Assembly: GCA_014584345.1 (NCBI GenBank)
Contig: JACTNB010000024.1
Location: 186,001-250,000 of the forward strand
DNA from: Planctomycetota bacterium
Lineage (GTDB): Bacteria > Planctomycetota > Planctomycetia > Planctomycetales > Planctomycetaceae
Direction of reading: 5' to 3'
Length of the DNA: 64,000 nucleotides
The translations under genes and the position numbers were made by a program. Under the pieces are notes generated by a model that worked only from the letters and a program-made list of their open reading frames with translations, did no database searches and was not told where the DNA came from. Below are positions 54,747-63,867 of the stretch, piece after piece. Position 1 is the first letter of the stretch. Each line of letters starts with the position of its first letter.

Positions 54747-56402
54747 ATGAATGCCGCACCGCTCATCGTCCTCGCGCAAACAAACAGCCAGCTTTACTCC
54801 GGGATTGCAGCCCTGGTCGTGATCGGCCTGGTCATGTCGCTGGGACTTTTTTTCGCCAGTCGCTACAAGCGATGCCCCAGTAACAAAGTCCTGGTCATTT
54901 ATGGCCGGGTGCGCGGCGGGCAATCGGCCAAGTGCGTGCATGGGGGGGGACAATTCGTAATCCCCGTGCTCGAGGATTACGCGTTTCTCTCGCTGGAACC
55001 GATCCAGATCGAAGTCCCGCTGCGGGATGCTCTATCGAGCGAGAATATCCGCGTGAATGTTCCCTCGGTATTCACCGTCGCGATCGGCACCGAACCCGAA
55101 CTGATGCAGAACGCGGCCATTCGATTGCTCGGGTTGAACAGTGCTCAAATTAAAAAACAGGCGGAAGACATGATCTTCGGCCAACTGCGACAAGTAATCG
55201 CCTCGATGATGATTGAAGACATCAATCGCGATCGCGAACAATTTCTCCACTGCATTCAAAGTTCGCTCGAACCGGAACTCCGCAAGATTGGCCTGGTGCT
55301 GCTGAACGTGAACATCACCGATATTACGGATGAATCGGGCTATATCGAAGCGATCGGCCGCAAGGCCGCTTCCGAAGCCGTGCAAAAAGCCCGCGGCGAT
55401 GTGGCGGAGCAGGAAAAACTGGGCGAAATTCGTGTCGCCGGGGCGGAGCGGGATAAGTTCATTCAGGTTGCCGATGCCAACAAGGCCAAGGAAATCGGAA
55501 TTCGGGAAGCGGATCGGGAAAAAGCGGTCCGAGTGGCCGAGCTAAGCAAGGAAGAAGAAGTGGGCCAGCAACGGGCCCTGTTCCTGCGCGATACCGAAGT
55601 GGCCGACGCCGAACGGGCCAAACGTATTGCCGTCGCCGATGCCAACGCCGAAGCCTTCAGTGGCGAAGCGGGCGCGGATGCCCGCGTCGCGGAAGCCCAG
55701 GCCACTTTGCAAGTGAAGCGGGCGGAAGCCTACGAACGTTCCGAAACACGCAAAAAAGAAGCGGAAGCGTTCGTTCTGGAAGCTCAGAACCGGGCGCTCG
55801 CCAAAGCCGCGATTGCCGAGGCCGAACGTGTCGAAGCGGAACAACGCGCCAAGCTGGAAGCCCCTGCCAAGGCCGAAAAAGCTCGCACCATCGTCGATGC
55901 CGAAGCCGCCGCCGCCAAACGCAAACTCGATGCCGATGCCGAAGCCGCCGCCATCTTCGCCAGGCTCGAAGCCGAGGCCCGCGGGCAATACGAAATCCTC
56001 GCCAAAAAGGGAGAAGGACTCCGCGAAATCATCAGCGCCTGCGGCGGTTCCAAGGAAGCATTTCAAATGCTGCTGCTCGAACATCTGGATCACCTCGCCG
56101 AAGCGTCCGCCAAGGCCATCTCCAATATCAAATTCGACAAGGTCGTGGTCTGGGACAACGGAAACAACCACGGCGAAGCCGGAAATGTAGCCAATTTCCT
56201 GCAGGGAATGTCGCGCACCTTGCCACCGATGCTCCAGGTCATGAAGGACATCGGCGGAATCGAACTGCCGGAAACCTTCATCAAAATGACAGGCGAACAA
56301 AATGGCAAACCCGAACCGCCGGAGCAGCTCGCCGCAACGCCGGAACGCTCGCGCGTGGAATCCAGCCCAACACCAGTTGATTCCATCGCAAAACGAGATT
56401 AA
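54747..56402 (+). CDS. Flotillin (SPFH-domain membrane protein)
   Basis: A 551-residue protein. One N-terminal membrane helix (about 18-37) leads into an SPFH domain (about 45-200: KVLVIYGRVRGGQSAKC, VPLRDALSSENIRVNVPS, EDINRDREQFLHCIQSSLEP). A very long Ala/Glu/Arg-rich coiled coil follows (about 215-420, with EAE and AKA repeats typical of flotillins), then a glycine-containing C-terminal region. Flotillins oligomerise at the inner membrane face and organise microdomains that affect signalling and secretion. With the NfeD protein upstream it forms the classic YuaF-YuaG type pair. The C-terminal 60 residues are Pro-rich and probably disordered. Confidence 0.93.
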   Translation: MNAAPLIVLAQTNSQLYSGIAALVVIGLVMSLGLFFASRYKRCPSNKVLVIYGRVRGGQSAKCVHGGGQFVIPVLEDYAFLSLEPIQIEVPLRDALSSENIRVNVPSVFTVAIGTEPELMQNAAIRLLGLNSAQIKKQAEDMIFGQLRQVIASMMIEDINRDREQFLHCIQSSLEPELRKIGLVLLNVNITDITDESGYIEAIGRKAASEAVQKARGDVAEQEKLGEIRVAGAERDKFIQVADANKAKEIGIREADREKAVRVAELSKEEEVGQQRALFLRDTEVADAERAKRIAVADANAEAFSGEAGADARVAEAQATLQVKRAEAYERSETRKKEAEAFVLEAQNRALAKAAIAEAERVEAEQRAKLEAPAKAEKARTIVDAEAAAAKRKLDADAEAAAIFARLEAEARGQYEILAKKGEGLREIISACGGSKEAFQMLLLEHLDHLAEASAKAISNIKFDKVVVWDNGNNHGEAGNVANFLQGMSRTLPPMLQVMKDIGGIELPETFIKMTGEQNGKPEPPEQLAATPERSRVESSPTPVDSIAKRD

Positions 56403-56531
56403 CCCCGCACGTAGCGTGGTTTTTCGTCTCCGCCCCTCAGGCCCGCCGTACACGGCGAATAGCCAAAACTGCAGGGCTTAACCTGCCTCATCCCCGCGAG
56501 CCTTGCGGATTGGCCCAGGATCCCTGACCGC

Positions 56532-57431
56532 TCAGACAGGGGAGCAGGCCTGGAGAACGGGTTCCAGGCGAGACAGGATCAATTCGTGCATCGAAGCCGC
56601 CTGCGTTTCCTTCAGGAGTTCATGATACCAGCCCGGGAACAGCCGGAAGGAGACGAGACTGCCGCCGGTGTGCCGATTCACCAGGTCGGCCCAGGCACGG
56701 GCCGCGAGGGGATCCACAATGCGGTCTTCGCCTGCCTGATAAATATCCGTCGGGACCGCAAAACCGTTGAGCTGGCGGAATACTTCGCCCAAGGCTCGAT
56801 CGATTTCGAGATACCAGCGAGCCGTCACGGCCCGGCGGAGCAGGGGATCCTCGCGACGCTGACGAAGCACCTCCTCGTCGTGCGTTAGATCCGCGGGATT
56901 TATCGTGCTGCGAAAGCGGGTTTGCGGAAAGTGAGTCCCCAGCAGATGCGCCAGTGACTTCTTCCATTCGGGAATCGGATGCCGAATCCCCAGTAGCGGC
57001 GAAACCAGACACAAGCGGGCACAACCGGGCTGGCCAGCATGCGCCGCCTGCCACTGATTCCACCGGATCGAAATCAAGCCCCCCATGCTGTTGCCCAGGA
57101 TCACCGTCCGTTCCGGGTCCAGGCCATAGTGCCCGAAAAGGACTCGCAAGTCCTCCAGGTATTGTTCGAAGCGTTCCACATGGACCACCGGCCCCGTCGA
57201 CTTGCCGTGACCTCGCAGATCGGGCAGTATCACCGACCAGCCCGCTCGGGCCGCCTTTTCCGCAAAACCAACATGCCGCCCCCCATGTTCGCAGGCGCCA
57301 TGCACAAACACTAACGTGGCGTCTCCCCTGCTGGCCGCTTGCGATTTCCACTGGCGACAGAACAGCGAAACACCGTCCGGCGTCTCGAGCCAGGTTTCCT
57401 CGTACACGCCAGGAGTGTCGATTTGATTCAT
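56532..57431 (-). CDS. Alpha/beta hydrolase, monoacylglycerol lipase-like
   Basis: A 299-residue serine hydrolase (Hydrolase_4 type). The sequence shows LVFVHGACEHGGRH (oxyanion loop), LPDLRGHGKSTGP, the nucleophile elbow GNSMGG, and a C-terminal PGWYHELLKE with the catalytic His; the catalytic Asp is probably in AGEDRIVDP. Relatives cleave monoacylglycerols, lysophospholipids or related esters. The ATG at 57431 is at the domain start; a 77-codon in-frame extension upstream looks non-coding. It runs toward the flotillin operon, from which it is convergent, and diverges from the vWA genes. The substrate is unknown. Confidence 0.85.
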   Translation of the reverse strand: MNQIDTPGVYEETWLETPDGVSLFCRQWKSQAASRGDATLVFVHGACEHGGRHVGFAEKAARAGWSVILPDLRGHGKSTGPVVHVERFEQYLEDLRVLFGHYGLDPERTVILGNSMGGLISIRWNQWQAAHAGQPGCARLCLVSPLLGIRHPIPEWKKSLAHLLGTHFPQTRFRSTINPADLTHDEEVLRQRREDPLLRRAVTARWYLEIDRALGEVFRQLNGFAVPTDIYQAGEDRIVDPLAARAWADLVNRHTGGSLVSFRLFPGWYHELLKETQAASMHELILSRLEPVLQACSPV

Positions 57432-57873
57432 GCCGGGATCCAAAGCGTAATTCCAAGGAAGACAGAAGCTTGTGTAGAATAGGCAACCTTGGGGTAGGAC
57501 AAAACGCATTTCGCTGCGAAAATTTCGGAAATGGCAGCGAATATTTCCGTGATCCAGGCGATTTTTAAGGGGAGACGTGCCCGCGTCTTGTGAATTAGTT
57601 CCGGTATGTCGCGGGATCCGCCCGGTTTGCCAGGTGGATCCCCAAGGGCTTGCCCCAGCCAAAAACTTCCGGGATAATTCAGGAATTCCACAAAAAACTT
57701 GAGATTTCCACTGAATTTGTGTAGTCTAAGGGATTAAAGTCAACCGTCCTTGCGGGCTGCGATCTCGCTGTGAGTAGCCTGAACACGGATTGGGCGGGTG
57801 GGGCTCCCCTGGTGCACGGAAATTTCAGGTTGGCTCGATTGGCGATTATGGTTCATTTGAGGAGCGCAAGCGT
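57432..57873. other. Divergent promoter region between the hydrolase and vWA genes
   Basis: About 440 bases, with an AT-richer part at 57690-57740 that probably contains the promoter of the vWA gene. No clear boxes and no gene were found. Confidence 0.45.
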
Positions 57874-59754
57874 ATGATCGGCAGAACCACTCAATATATG
57901 GATCAGTTGCGCGACGCGCCAGCCTGGGCCATCAGTCTGGCCGTGCACGCGGTCATCCTGATGCTGATGGCCAGTATCACCTACGTTGTGCAGGGCCCCG
58001 AAAACGACTTGCTGCTATCGAGCACCATCGATCAGGAACTGGACGAAAAACAGTTGTTGTTTGATGCGACCGTGTCCGATCAGGTGGGGACCAACGCCAA
58101 CTTCGATACGCTCTCGGCGTCGCTCTCTGTTACGCAGGATCCGACCATCGAAACCCAGGACCCGGTCGACGAGAAACTTCAGGAGGAATTGCTGGACGTC
58201 AACGTCCCGACGTCCGAAATGGTGGCCAAGCCCAGCGATTCCGAACTGGTGGAAACGGTCGAAGTGGCGGGGCAAACCGAACATACGGGGGGCGTGCAGG
58301 GTTCCATGGACCGCCTCACGTTCGAAATTGCCTCGTCGCTGAGCGACAAGCCGACGCTGGTCGTCTGGATGTTCGATGCCTCGAACTCCCTGAACGAACG
58401 TCGCGAGGCGATCGCCCAGCGGTTTGAAACCGTCTACAAACAACTGGGCATGTTGGAACGGGAAGGAAAGGGACGCCCCCCGCTGGAAACGGCGGTTGTC
58501 AGCTTCGGGGAAAAGACGAAATTCATCACCGAAAAACCGGTGCAGGATGTCAAGGACTTGGTCAAGGCGGTCCGCGAGATTCAACCAGATGAATCGGGGC
58601 TGGAATACACCTTCGACGCCGTGGATCAAGTTTCGAAACGCTGGCAAAACTATCGCACCAAATTGCGGCGGAATGTCATGTTGATCCTCGTCACCGACGA
58701 ACGAGGAGATGATCCCGAGAAACTCGAACAGGTCATCGCCTTCAACAAGCGGTTTGGCATCCGCGTGTTTTGCGTGGGGAATTCGTCTCCCTTCGGCCTG
58801 GAGAAGGGTTTAATCCCCTACACCTGGGAAGAGGATGGCAAGTCGTTCACAATGGATCTGCCGGCCGACATGGGACCGGAAACATTCTACCCCGAGCGTC
58901 TGCAACTGGCGTTCTGGGGAGGACAGAATCGGCAACTGGATCGCATGTCGGCCAGCTACGGCCCGTACGCGCTGACCCGGCTGTGCGCGGAAACCGGCGG
59001 TCTGTACCTGGTCAGCGAAGAAGGGGATGGGCCGCGATTCGACCATTCCGTCATGCGGAACTATGCCCCCGACTACCGCCCCATTCGTCTGCTCGATCTG
59101 GACGTCAAGCAGAATCAGGCCAAGCAGGCCGTCATCATGGCGGCCCAATTGTCGCGGGTAAACACTATCCCCCTGCCGACCCTGGTGTTTCGTGCCGATA
59201 CCGATGCCGTCCTGCGACAGGAATTGACGGAAGCCCAGAAACCGCTGGCCGTGCTGGATTACCAGTTGGTGGAAATGATGTCGATTCTGGAAAAAGGAAT
59301 CAAGGATCGTGAAAAAGTGGGGGAACCCCGCTGGCGGGCCAGTTACGACCTGTCGGTGGGACGGGTCCTTGCCATGCGTGCCCGCTCCCTGGGTTACAAC
59401 GAAATGGCCGCGGAAATGAAGTCTTCCCCCAAGCCCTTCACGCAAAAAGGGAACAATCACTGGCGACTGGTTCCCTCAAATCAGGTTTCTTCGGGAGCCA
59501 CCGTGCGGAAACTGGCAGCCCAGGCGGATGAATACCTGACGCGTGTCATCAACGAACATCCCGGCACCCCCTGGGAAATGCTGGCCGACCGCGAACGTCA
59601 ACAACCGCTCGGCTGGGAGTGGCAGGAATTTCAGCGGGATGTCCCCCCTCTGAGCAACGACCCGAATCAACCCATGCTGCTGCTGGCGGAAGAGGAACGG
59701 CGCAGGCAAATGGCCAACCAACCCCCCGCCCCCAAGAAAATTCCCAAACTCTAA
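57874..59754 (+). CDS. Membrane-anchored vWA-domain protein 1
   Basis: A 626-residue protein. A short cytoplasmic start, one membrane helix (about 17-39, WAISLAVHAVILMLMASITYVV), then an acidic linker (45-140). A von Willebrand A domain follows (about 160-340) with MIDAS motif DASNS (168-172) and LVTDERGDD with Asp275. The C-terminal half (about 380-626) is helical with conserved features (WRASYDLSVGRVLAMRARSLG, EHPGTPWEMLADRERQQPLGW). It is a tandem paralogue of the next gene: same length, layout and C-terminal motifs. The helix has the SLAVHAVIL phrase also found in TonB-like energy transducers, but no TonB box is visible. ATG after GAGGAG. Function unknown. Confidence 0.88.
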   Translation: MIGRTTQYMDQLRDAPAWAISLAVHAVILMLMASITYVVQGPENDLLLSSTIDQELDEKQLLFDATVSDQVGTNANFDTLSASLSVTQDPTIETQDPVDEKLQEELLDVNVPTSEMVAKPSDSELVETVEVAGQTEHTGGVQGSMDRLTFEIASSLSDKPTLVVWMFDASNSLNERREAIAQRFETVYKQLGMLEREGKGRPPLETAVVSFGEKTKFITEKPVQDVKDLVKAVREIQPDESGLEYTFDAVDQVSKRWQNYRTKLRRNVMLILVTDERGDDPEKLEQVIAFNKRFGIRVFCVGNSSPFGLEKGLIPYTWEEDGKSFTMDLPADMGPETFYPERLQLAFWGGQNRQLDRMSASYGPYALTRLCAETGGLYLVSEEGDGPRFDHSVMRNYAPDYRPIRLLDLDVKQNQAKQAVIMAAQLSRVNTIPLPTLVFRADTDAVLRQELTEAQKPLAVLDYQLVEMMSILEKGIKDREKVGEPRWRASYDLSVGRVLAMRARSLGYNEMAAEMKSSPKPFTQKGNNHWRLVPSNQVSSGATVRKLAAQADEYLTRVINEHPGTPWEMLADRERQQPLGWEWQEFQRDVPPLSNDPNQPMLLLAEEERRRQMANQPPAPKKIPKL

Positions 59755-59869
59755 ATGTCGAAGACAGACACCCGCAGGAGGCCGGTGAAGTTGCATGCAC
59801 GAGGCATGACCTTGTAGGACCCAATCATTATCCAGCCTCGCTCACATATTCTCGCTGGTGGATTTGCAG

Positions 59870-61750
59870 ATGAAAAAAAGTAGCGACTATAAAGCCCTGG
59901 GAGTATCGCTGGGCGTGCATGCCGTCCTGCTGGTCAGTTTGGCCCTCATCAAGTTCACCTTGATGGACAACATGAATGAAGTCGTGGTCGAAACCGTCTT
60001 CACGGACGAACGCGATCAGCAGGAGTTCACCCAGGAACTCGATATCAATACGGAAATTTCCGAATCCCTCAGCGTGGTTTCGGGAGCCACCGTTTCCACA
60101 GCTTCGGGAGGCTCCGGCGCCCCGGCGGTCAGCCAGACAAAAATTGAACAATCCGAGTCGTTGAATGAACCAGAAATTCAAGTCAATGTGGGGCAAGTGA
60201 CGCTACCCGGCGCCAATATGCTGGGTGAGGACTTGGGCGAATCGGAAATCAAGGGAGAAACGGCCGCGGTCGTGGAAGGTTATGGGGCCGCCATGAGTCG
60301 CCTCACCCAGGAACTGATCCGCCTGATGCGTAAAGACAAGCTGCACGTGGTCTGGCTGTTTGACGAATCCGAAAGTATGAAGGACGACCAGGAAGAAATC
60401 CGCAAGCAGTTTCATAAGGTTTACGAAGAGCTGAAAATCGCGCAAACCCAGGACAACGCGCTCCGGGGTCGGGCGCAGGGCGAAACTCTGGAAACGACCA
60501 TTCTCAGCTTCGGGGCCGGCATCCACACACATACCGCCAAGCCGACGGGAAATATTCCGGAAATCCAGAAAGCCATTCAGCAGATTCCGATCGATGAATC
60601 GGGCGTGGAAAATACCTTCCAGTCGATTTCCGCCGTGTGCGATAAATACGGCCCTCTGGCCTTCAAGGCGGGACGCAAACTGGCGATCGTCGTGATTTCC
60701 GACGAATCGGGGGATGATGAACAAAATCTCGAGGAAGCCGTTGCCCGCTGCACCCGATTCAAGGCCCCCGTGTACATCATGGGTCGTGAAGCCATCTTCG
60801 GATATCCCTATGCCCGCTTCCGCTGGACCGACCCCAAATTCGGCCTGAATTTCTGGATTCGCGTTCGCCGAGGACCCGAAACCGAACACCCCGAAGCGCT
60901 GCAATGGGACGGGCTGCACGAACGCTGGGATGCCTTTTCCAGTGGGTTCGGCCCGTACGGACAAGTCCGCCTGGCCCGGGAATCCGGGGGAATTTTCTTC
61001 ATGCTGCCAGGCGAGGAAGAAAACCTTGCCGGTGCCGGTGCCCATTTGAATCGCCGCTTTGAATTCCTGGCCATGAAGGAATACCAACCGCTTCTCATAT
61101 CCCGGCGGGAATACGAAAAGGAACGCTCGCAAAGTCAATTCCGCTCCACCCTGGCTGAGGTCATTAACGTCCTCGACCCCGAAAAGGACCAGCAACTGCG
61201 AATCAAGGAAATCTGGTACGCCTTCGAGCCCGATGCATTCCGTCCCGAGGGATTGGATAATGCCAGCAAGGCGTTACGCGCGTTCGGCATGCTGAACGAA
61301 GCCGTCAAACGCCTCGAGTCGATCAAACATATGCGGGCTCGGGAAGATTCCCAGCGCTGGCGGGCTGCCTACGATCTGGCTTATGCCCAGACCCTGGCCT
61401 ACCGCGTCCGCCTGTTCCAGTTCATGCTGGCCGTCGATTCACACTTGAAGGAGATGCCCAAGCCCAAGGATCCCAAGAGCAATCGCTGGGACGCCCGCCG
61501 CACCAAGAAAATGCTCGAACCCGATGAGCAGCAGATCAAGCACACCAAGGTGGACATGGCCGAGTTGAATAAGCAACTCGAAAAGGCCAAGGAACAATTC
61601 CTGTTCGTCAAGCAGCAACACCCCGGGACTCCCTGGGAACAACGCGCCGACTGGGAATTGAACACCGGATTCGGCTTCTACTTTGCAGACGTCTTCCGCG
61701 ATCCGAAATACGACGATCAGCGAGCCAATATCAAGGTCCCCAGCTACTAA
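59870..61750 (+). CDS. Membrane-anchored vWA-domain protein 2 (paralogue)
   Basis: A 626-residue protein with the layout of protein 1: N-terminal membrane helix (ALGVSLGVHAVLLVSLALIKF, about 10-30), an acidic linker (40-135), a vWA domain with MIDAS motif DESES (165-169) and VISDESGDD, and a helical C-terminal half (WRAAYDLAYAQTLAYRVRLFQ, QQHPGTPWEQRADWELNTGFGFYF). The paralogues align over the whole length, including the HPGTPWE motif, but differ in many positions, so the duplication is old. They are 115 bases apart and co-directional. vWA proteins of this kind often work with MoxR ATPases, and one lies 1 kb downstream. Function unknown. Confidence 0.88.
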   Translation: MKKSSDYKALGVSLGVHAVLLVSLALIKFTLMDNMNEVVVETVFTDERDQQEFTQELDINTEISESLSVVSGATVSTASGGSGAPAVSQTKIEQSESLNEPEIQVNVGQVTLPGANMLGEDLGESEIKGETAAVVEGYGAAMSRLTQELIRLMRKDKLHVVWLFDESESMKDDQEEIRKQFHKVYEELKIAQTQDNALRGRAQGETLETTILSFGAGIHTHTAKPTGNIPEIQKAIQQIPIDESGVENTFQSISAVCDKYGPLAFKAGRKLAIVVISDESGDDEQNLEEAVARCTRFKAPVYIMGREAIFGYPYARFRWTDPKFGLNFWIRVRRGPETEHPEALQWDGLHERWDAFSSGFGPYGQVRLARESGGIFFMLPGEEENLAGAGAHLNRRFEFLAMKEYQPLLISRREYEKERSQSQFRSTLAEVINVLDPEKDQQLRIKEIWYAFEPDAFRPEGLDNASKALRAFGMLNEAVKRLESIKHMRAREDSQRWRAAYDLAYAQTLAYRVRLFQFMLAVDSHLKEMPKPKDPKSNRWDARRTKKMLEPDEQQIKHTKVDMAELNKQLEKAKEQFLFVKQQHPGTPWEQRADWELNTGFGFYFADVFRDPKYDDQRANIKVPSY

Positions 61751-61775
61751 TTTCTAATTTCGCACCCGTGCCTTT

Positions 61776-61806
61776 ACGAGCGGCGGAGGTTTACTCCGCC
61801 GCTCGT
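61776..61806. terminator. Perfect 13-bp hairpin between convergent genes
   Basis: acgagcggcggag (61776-61788) and ctccgccgctcgt (61794-61806) with a 5-base loop. It sits between the ends of vWA gene 2 and the exonuclease gene and is probably a bidirectional stop signal, though neither side has a long T-run. Confidence 0.6.
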
Positions 61807-61857
61807 CGTATTCAACAAAATGACTACCACGTGGGGCTACGGCAGGATTGACCGAGT

Positions 61858-62664
61858 TTAGGCCGGGGGCTGCCAGTCCCCCCAATGTTCCAGATAATGG
61901 CTGAACGAAGGCCGCTCTGCCTGGTGCGATACCAGCAACTCCTTGGCCTGCGCGACACGTTCCTGTTCCTCGGTCAAGGTCAGGTGCCCCGTGAGCACCC
62001 GGCTGCGGAGAAAAACAAAATAGGTATCGAGCACGTCGCACACGCAGTAATCGTTAATCTGCTGGACCCCTCCCGCGTCGTACAGATCCTGCACGCAAGA
62101 CCCATCTATCCCGGTTTTACCCGGTTTCCCGATGATGTTGGCCAGCACGTTCAAACCTCCCGTCACGCGGACGGCTCCGAAGTTTGAGATCAAATCCATC
62201 AGATCGAAATGCCGCTGGACGTTGTAGCGATTACGCGACTGCTCGAACGATTTCGCCTCGATATTGAACCAGTCGGGCAGCGAGATTCCGTAGCGATAGG
62301 CGGCCAGTTCCATCAGCGGCAGGTCGTACCCCCGGCCATTAAACGTGACAAACGTGGGGCGCTGATAATGCCTCCACCCCTGCCAGAAGAGCCGGGTTAT
62401 GTTGGCGGGCTGATACTCCGGGGCATCGAGCGTGACCACGTCCTGAAGCCGACCATCGTGCAACACCTTGGCGACGGCCACGGAGATGGGCAGCATGAAC
62501 GTATAGGGGATGAAATCGCTCCCTTTTTCCTCGAGCAACTCCGCTCGTTTCCGGGCAATCGCCTCGGCTGGAGTCAGCGATTCGTTCGGGTAACAGACTC
62601 GGGCGATCAACGCGCCATCCGCAACCGCTTCCACGTCGAAGATCAGCCAGCCGATGTCGGACAT
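61858..62664 (-). CDS. PolB-like 3'-5' exonuclease
   Basis: A 268-residue protein of the DnaQ-fold family related to the proofreading domain of PolB. ExoI is WLIFDVEAVADG with Asp and Glu as metal ligands; ExoII is VTFNGRGYDLPLME; ExoIII is YCVCDVLDTYFVF with the last catalytic Asp. The core also holds the NVQRHFDLMDLISNFGAVR stretch conserved in this group. It should degrade single-stranded DNA or RNA from the 3' end; a role in repair is likely. There is no polymerase domain. ATG at 62664. It is divergent from moxR, with 130 bases between. Confidence 0.88.
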   Translation of the reverse strand: MSDIGWLIFDVEAVADGALIARVCYPNESLTPAEAIARKRAELLEEKGSDFIPYTFMLPISVAVAKVLHDGRLQDVVTLDAPEYQPANITRLFWQGWRHYQRPTFVTFNGRGYDLPLMELAAYRYGISLPDWFNIEAKSFEQSRNRYNVQRHFDLMDLISNFGAVRVTGGLNVLANIIGKPGKTGIDGSCVQDLYDAGGVQQINDYCVCDVLDTYFVFLRSRVLTGHLTLTEEQERVAQAKELLVSHQAERPSFSHYLEHWGDWQPPA

Positions 62665-62796
62665 GACGTTTTTTCCTTCCCTGTTTGGAATCCCCCGCGC
62701 TCTACGGGTATGATACCGGACCGGCAGTCGCGCGTCGCCTGTCGGGAATCGGTTCGTCCGTTCCCCGGATTATTTTTGAACGCCTGCGAGGAGATC

Positions 62797-63867
62797 ATGA
62801 CCAATTCCGGAATACCCGTGGATCCCGTTGGTCCCGAAGGACGCGATAAAAATCGCGAAGCGCAGGCCATCAAGGGCCTGATGGTTTCCTCTGCCCGCAT
62901 GCGCGAGGAAATCGGCAAGGTCATCGTTGGACAGCAGGATGTCGTCGAACAACTCCTGATCGCACTGCTCTGTCGAGGTCATTGCCTGCTCGTGGGAGTG
63001 CCCGGTCTCGCCAAGACGTTGCTGATCAGCACCGTCGCCCAGATTCTGCATCTCTCGTTTCGCCGGATTCAATTCACGCCGGACCTGATGCCTTCGGACA
63101 TCACGGGGACCGATATCCTCCAGGACGACCCCGAAACCGGACGACGCAGTTTCCAGTTCATGCCCGGCCCGATGTTCGCCCACATGGTCTTGGCCGACGA
63201 AATCAACCGCACGCCTCCCAAAACCCAGGCGGCGCTGCTGGAGGCAATGCAGGAACGGCACGTGACGGTCGGCACCAGTACCTACCGCCTCCCGTCTCCC
63301 TTTTTTGTGCTCGCGACACAGAATCCGATTGAACAGGAAGGGACCTATCCCCTGCCCGAGGCTCAGTTGGATCGGTTCATGTTCAACACCGTCGTGAAGT
63401 ATCCCACCGCCCAGGAAGAACTCGAAATCCTGATGCGGACCACCACGGACAATGCCCCCCAGTTGACCCCCGTCCTCAACGACAAACAGATTCTCGCCTT
63501 GCAGGATGTGGTACGCAAGGTGCCCGTGGCCGAGCATGTCTTCACCTATGCACGCGACATCGTCCGCGCGACGCGCCCAGGGGAACCCGAAGCTTCGGAT
63601 TATGTCCGGGAATACCTCAGTTGGGGCGCGGGACCGCGCGCCGGGCAAAACCTGATCAACGGCGCAAAGGCCCGGGCATTGCTGCACGGCCGGTTCCATG
63701 CGACCTCGGAGGACGTCAAGGCAATTGCCCATCCCGTGCTCAGACATCGCATCGTCACCACGTTTCAGGCGGACAGCGCGGGCATCGACACCGATGCCAT
63801 CATCACCCGCCTGCTCAAGGAGGTGAAAATGCCGCTGGATCGCCTTTCCGAAAAAGCCTTTGCCTGA
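62797..63867 (+). CDS. moxR: MoxR-family AAA+ ATPase
   Basis: A 356-residue ATPase of the MoxR group. Walker A GVPGLAKT (67-74), Walker B VLADEIN (131-137), sensor 1 ATQNP (173-177) and the arginine region EAQLDRF (188-194) are present, with the helical lid at the C-terminus (DYVREYLSWGAGPRAGQNLI). MoxR proteins assemble or activate partner complexes and are usually encoded near vWA and DUF58 proteins; two vWA genes lie just upstream, and a DUF58 gene would be expected past the window end. The ATG at 62797 follows GAGGAG; the open frame extends upstream through non-coding sequence. Its partners are inferred. Confidence 0.95.
   Translation: MTNSGIPVDPVGPEGRDKNREAQAIKGLMVSSARMREEIGKVIVGQQDVVEQLLIALLCRGHCLLVGVPGLAKTLLISTVAQILHLSFRRIQFTPDLMPSDITGTDILQDDPETGRRSFQFMPGPMFAHMVLADEINRTPPKTQAALLEAMQERHVTVGTSTYRLPSPFFVLATQNPIEQEGTYPLPEAQLDRFMFNTVVKYPTAQEELEILMRTTTDNAPQLTPVLNDKQILALQDVVRKVPVAEHVFTYARDIVRATRPGEPEASDYVREYLSWGAGPRAGQNLINGAKARALLHGRFHATSEDVKAIAHPVLRHRIVTTFQADSAGIDTDAIITRLLKEVKMPLDRLSEKAFA

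Noticed and set aside
62209..62796. Upstream extension of the MoxR frame
   Set aside because: It lies opposite the exonuclease gene; the ATG at 62797 has a strong ribosome site and the conserved domain follows.
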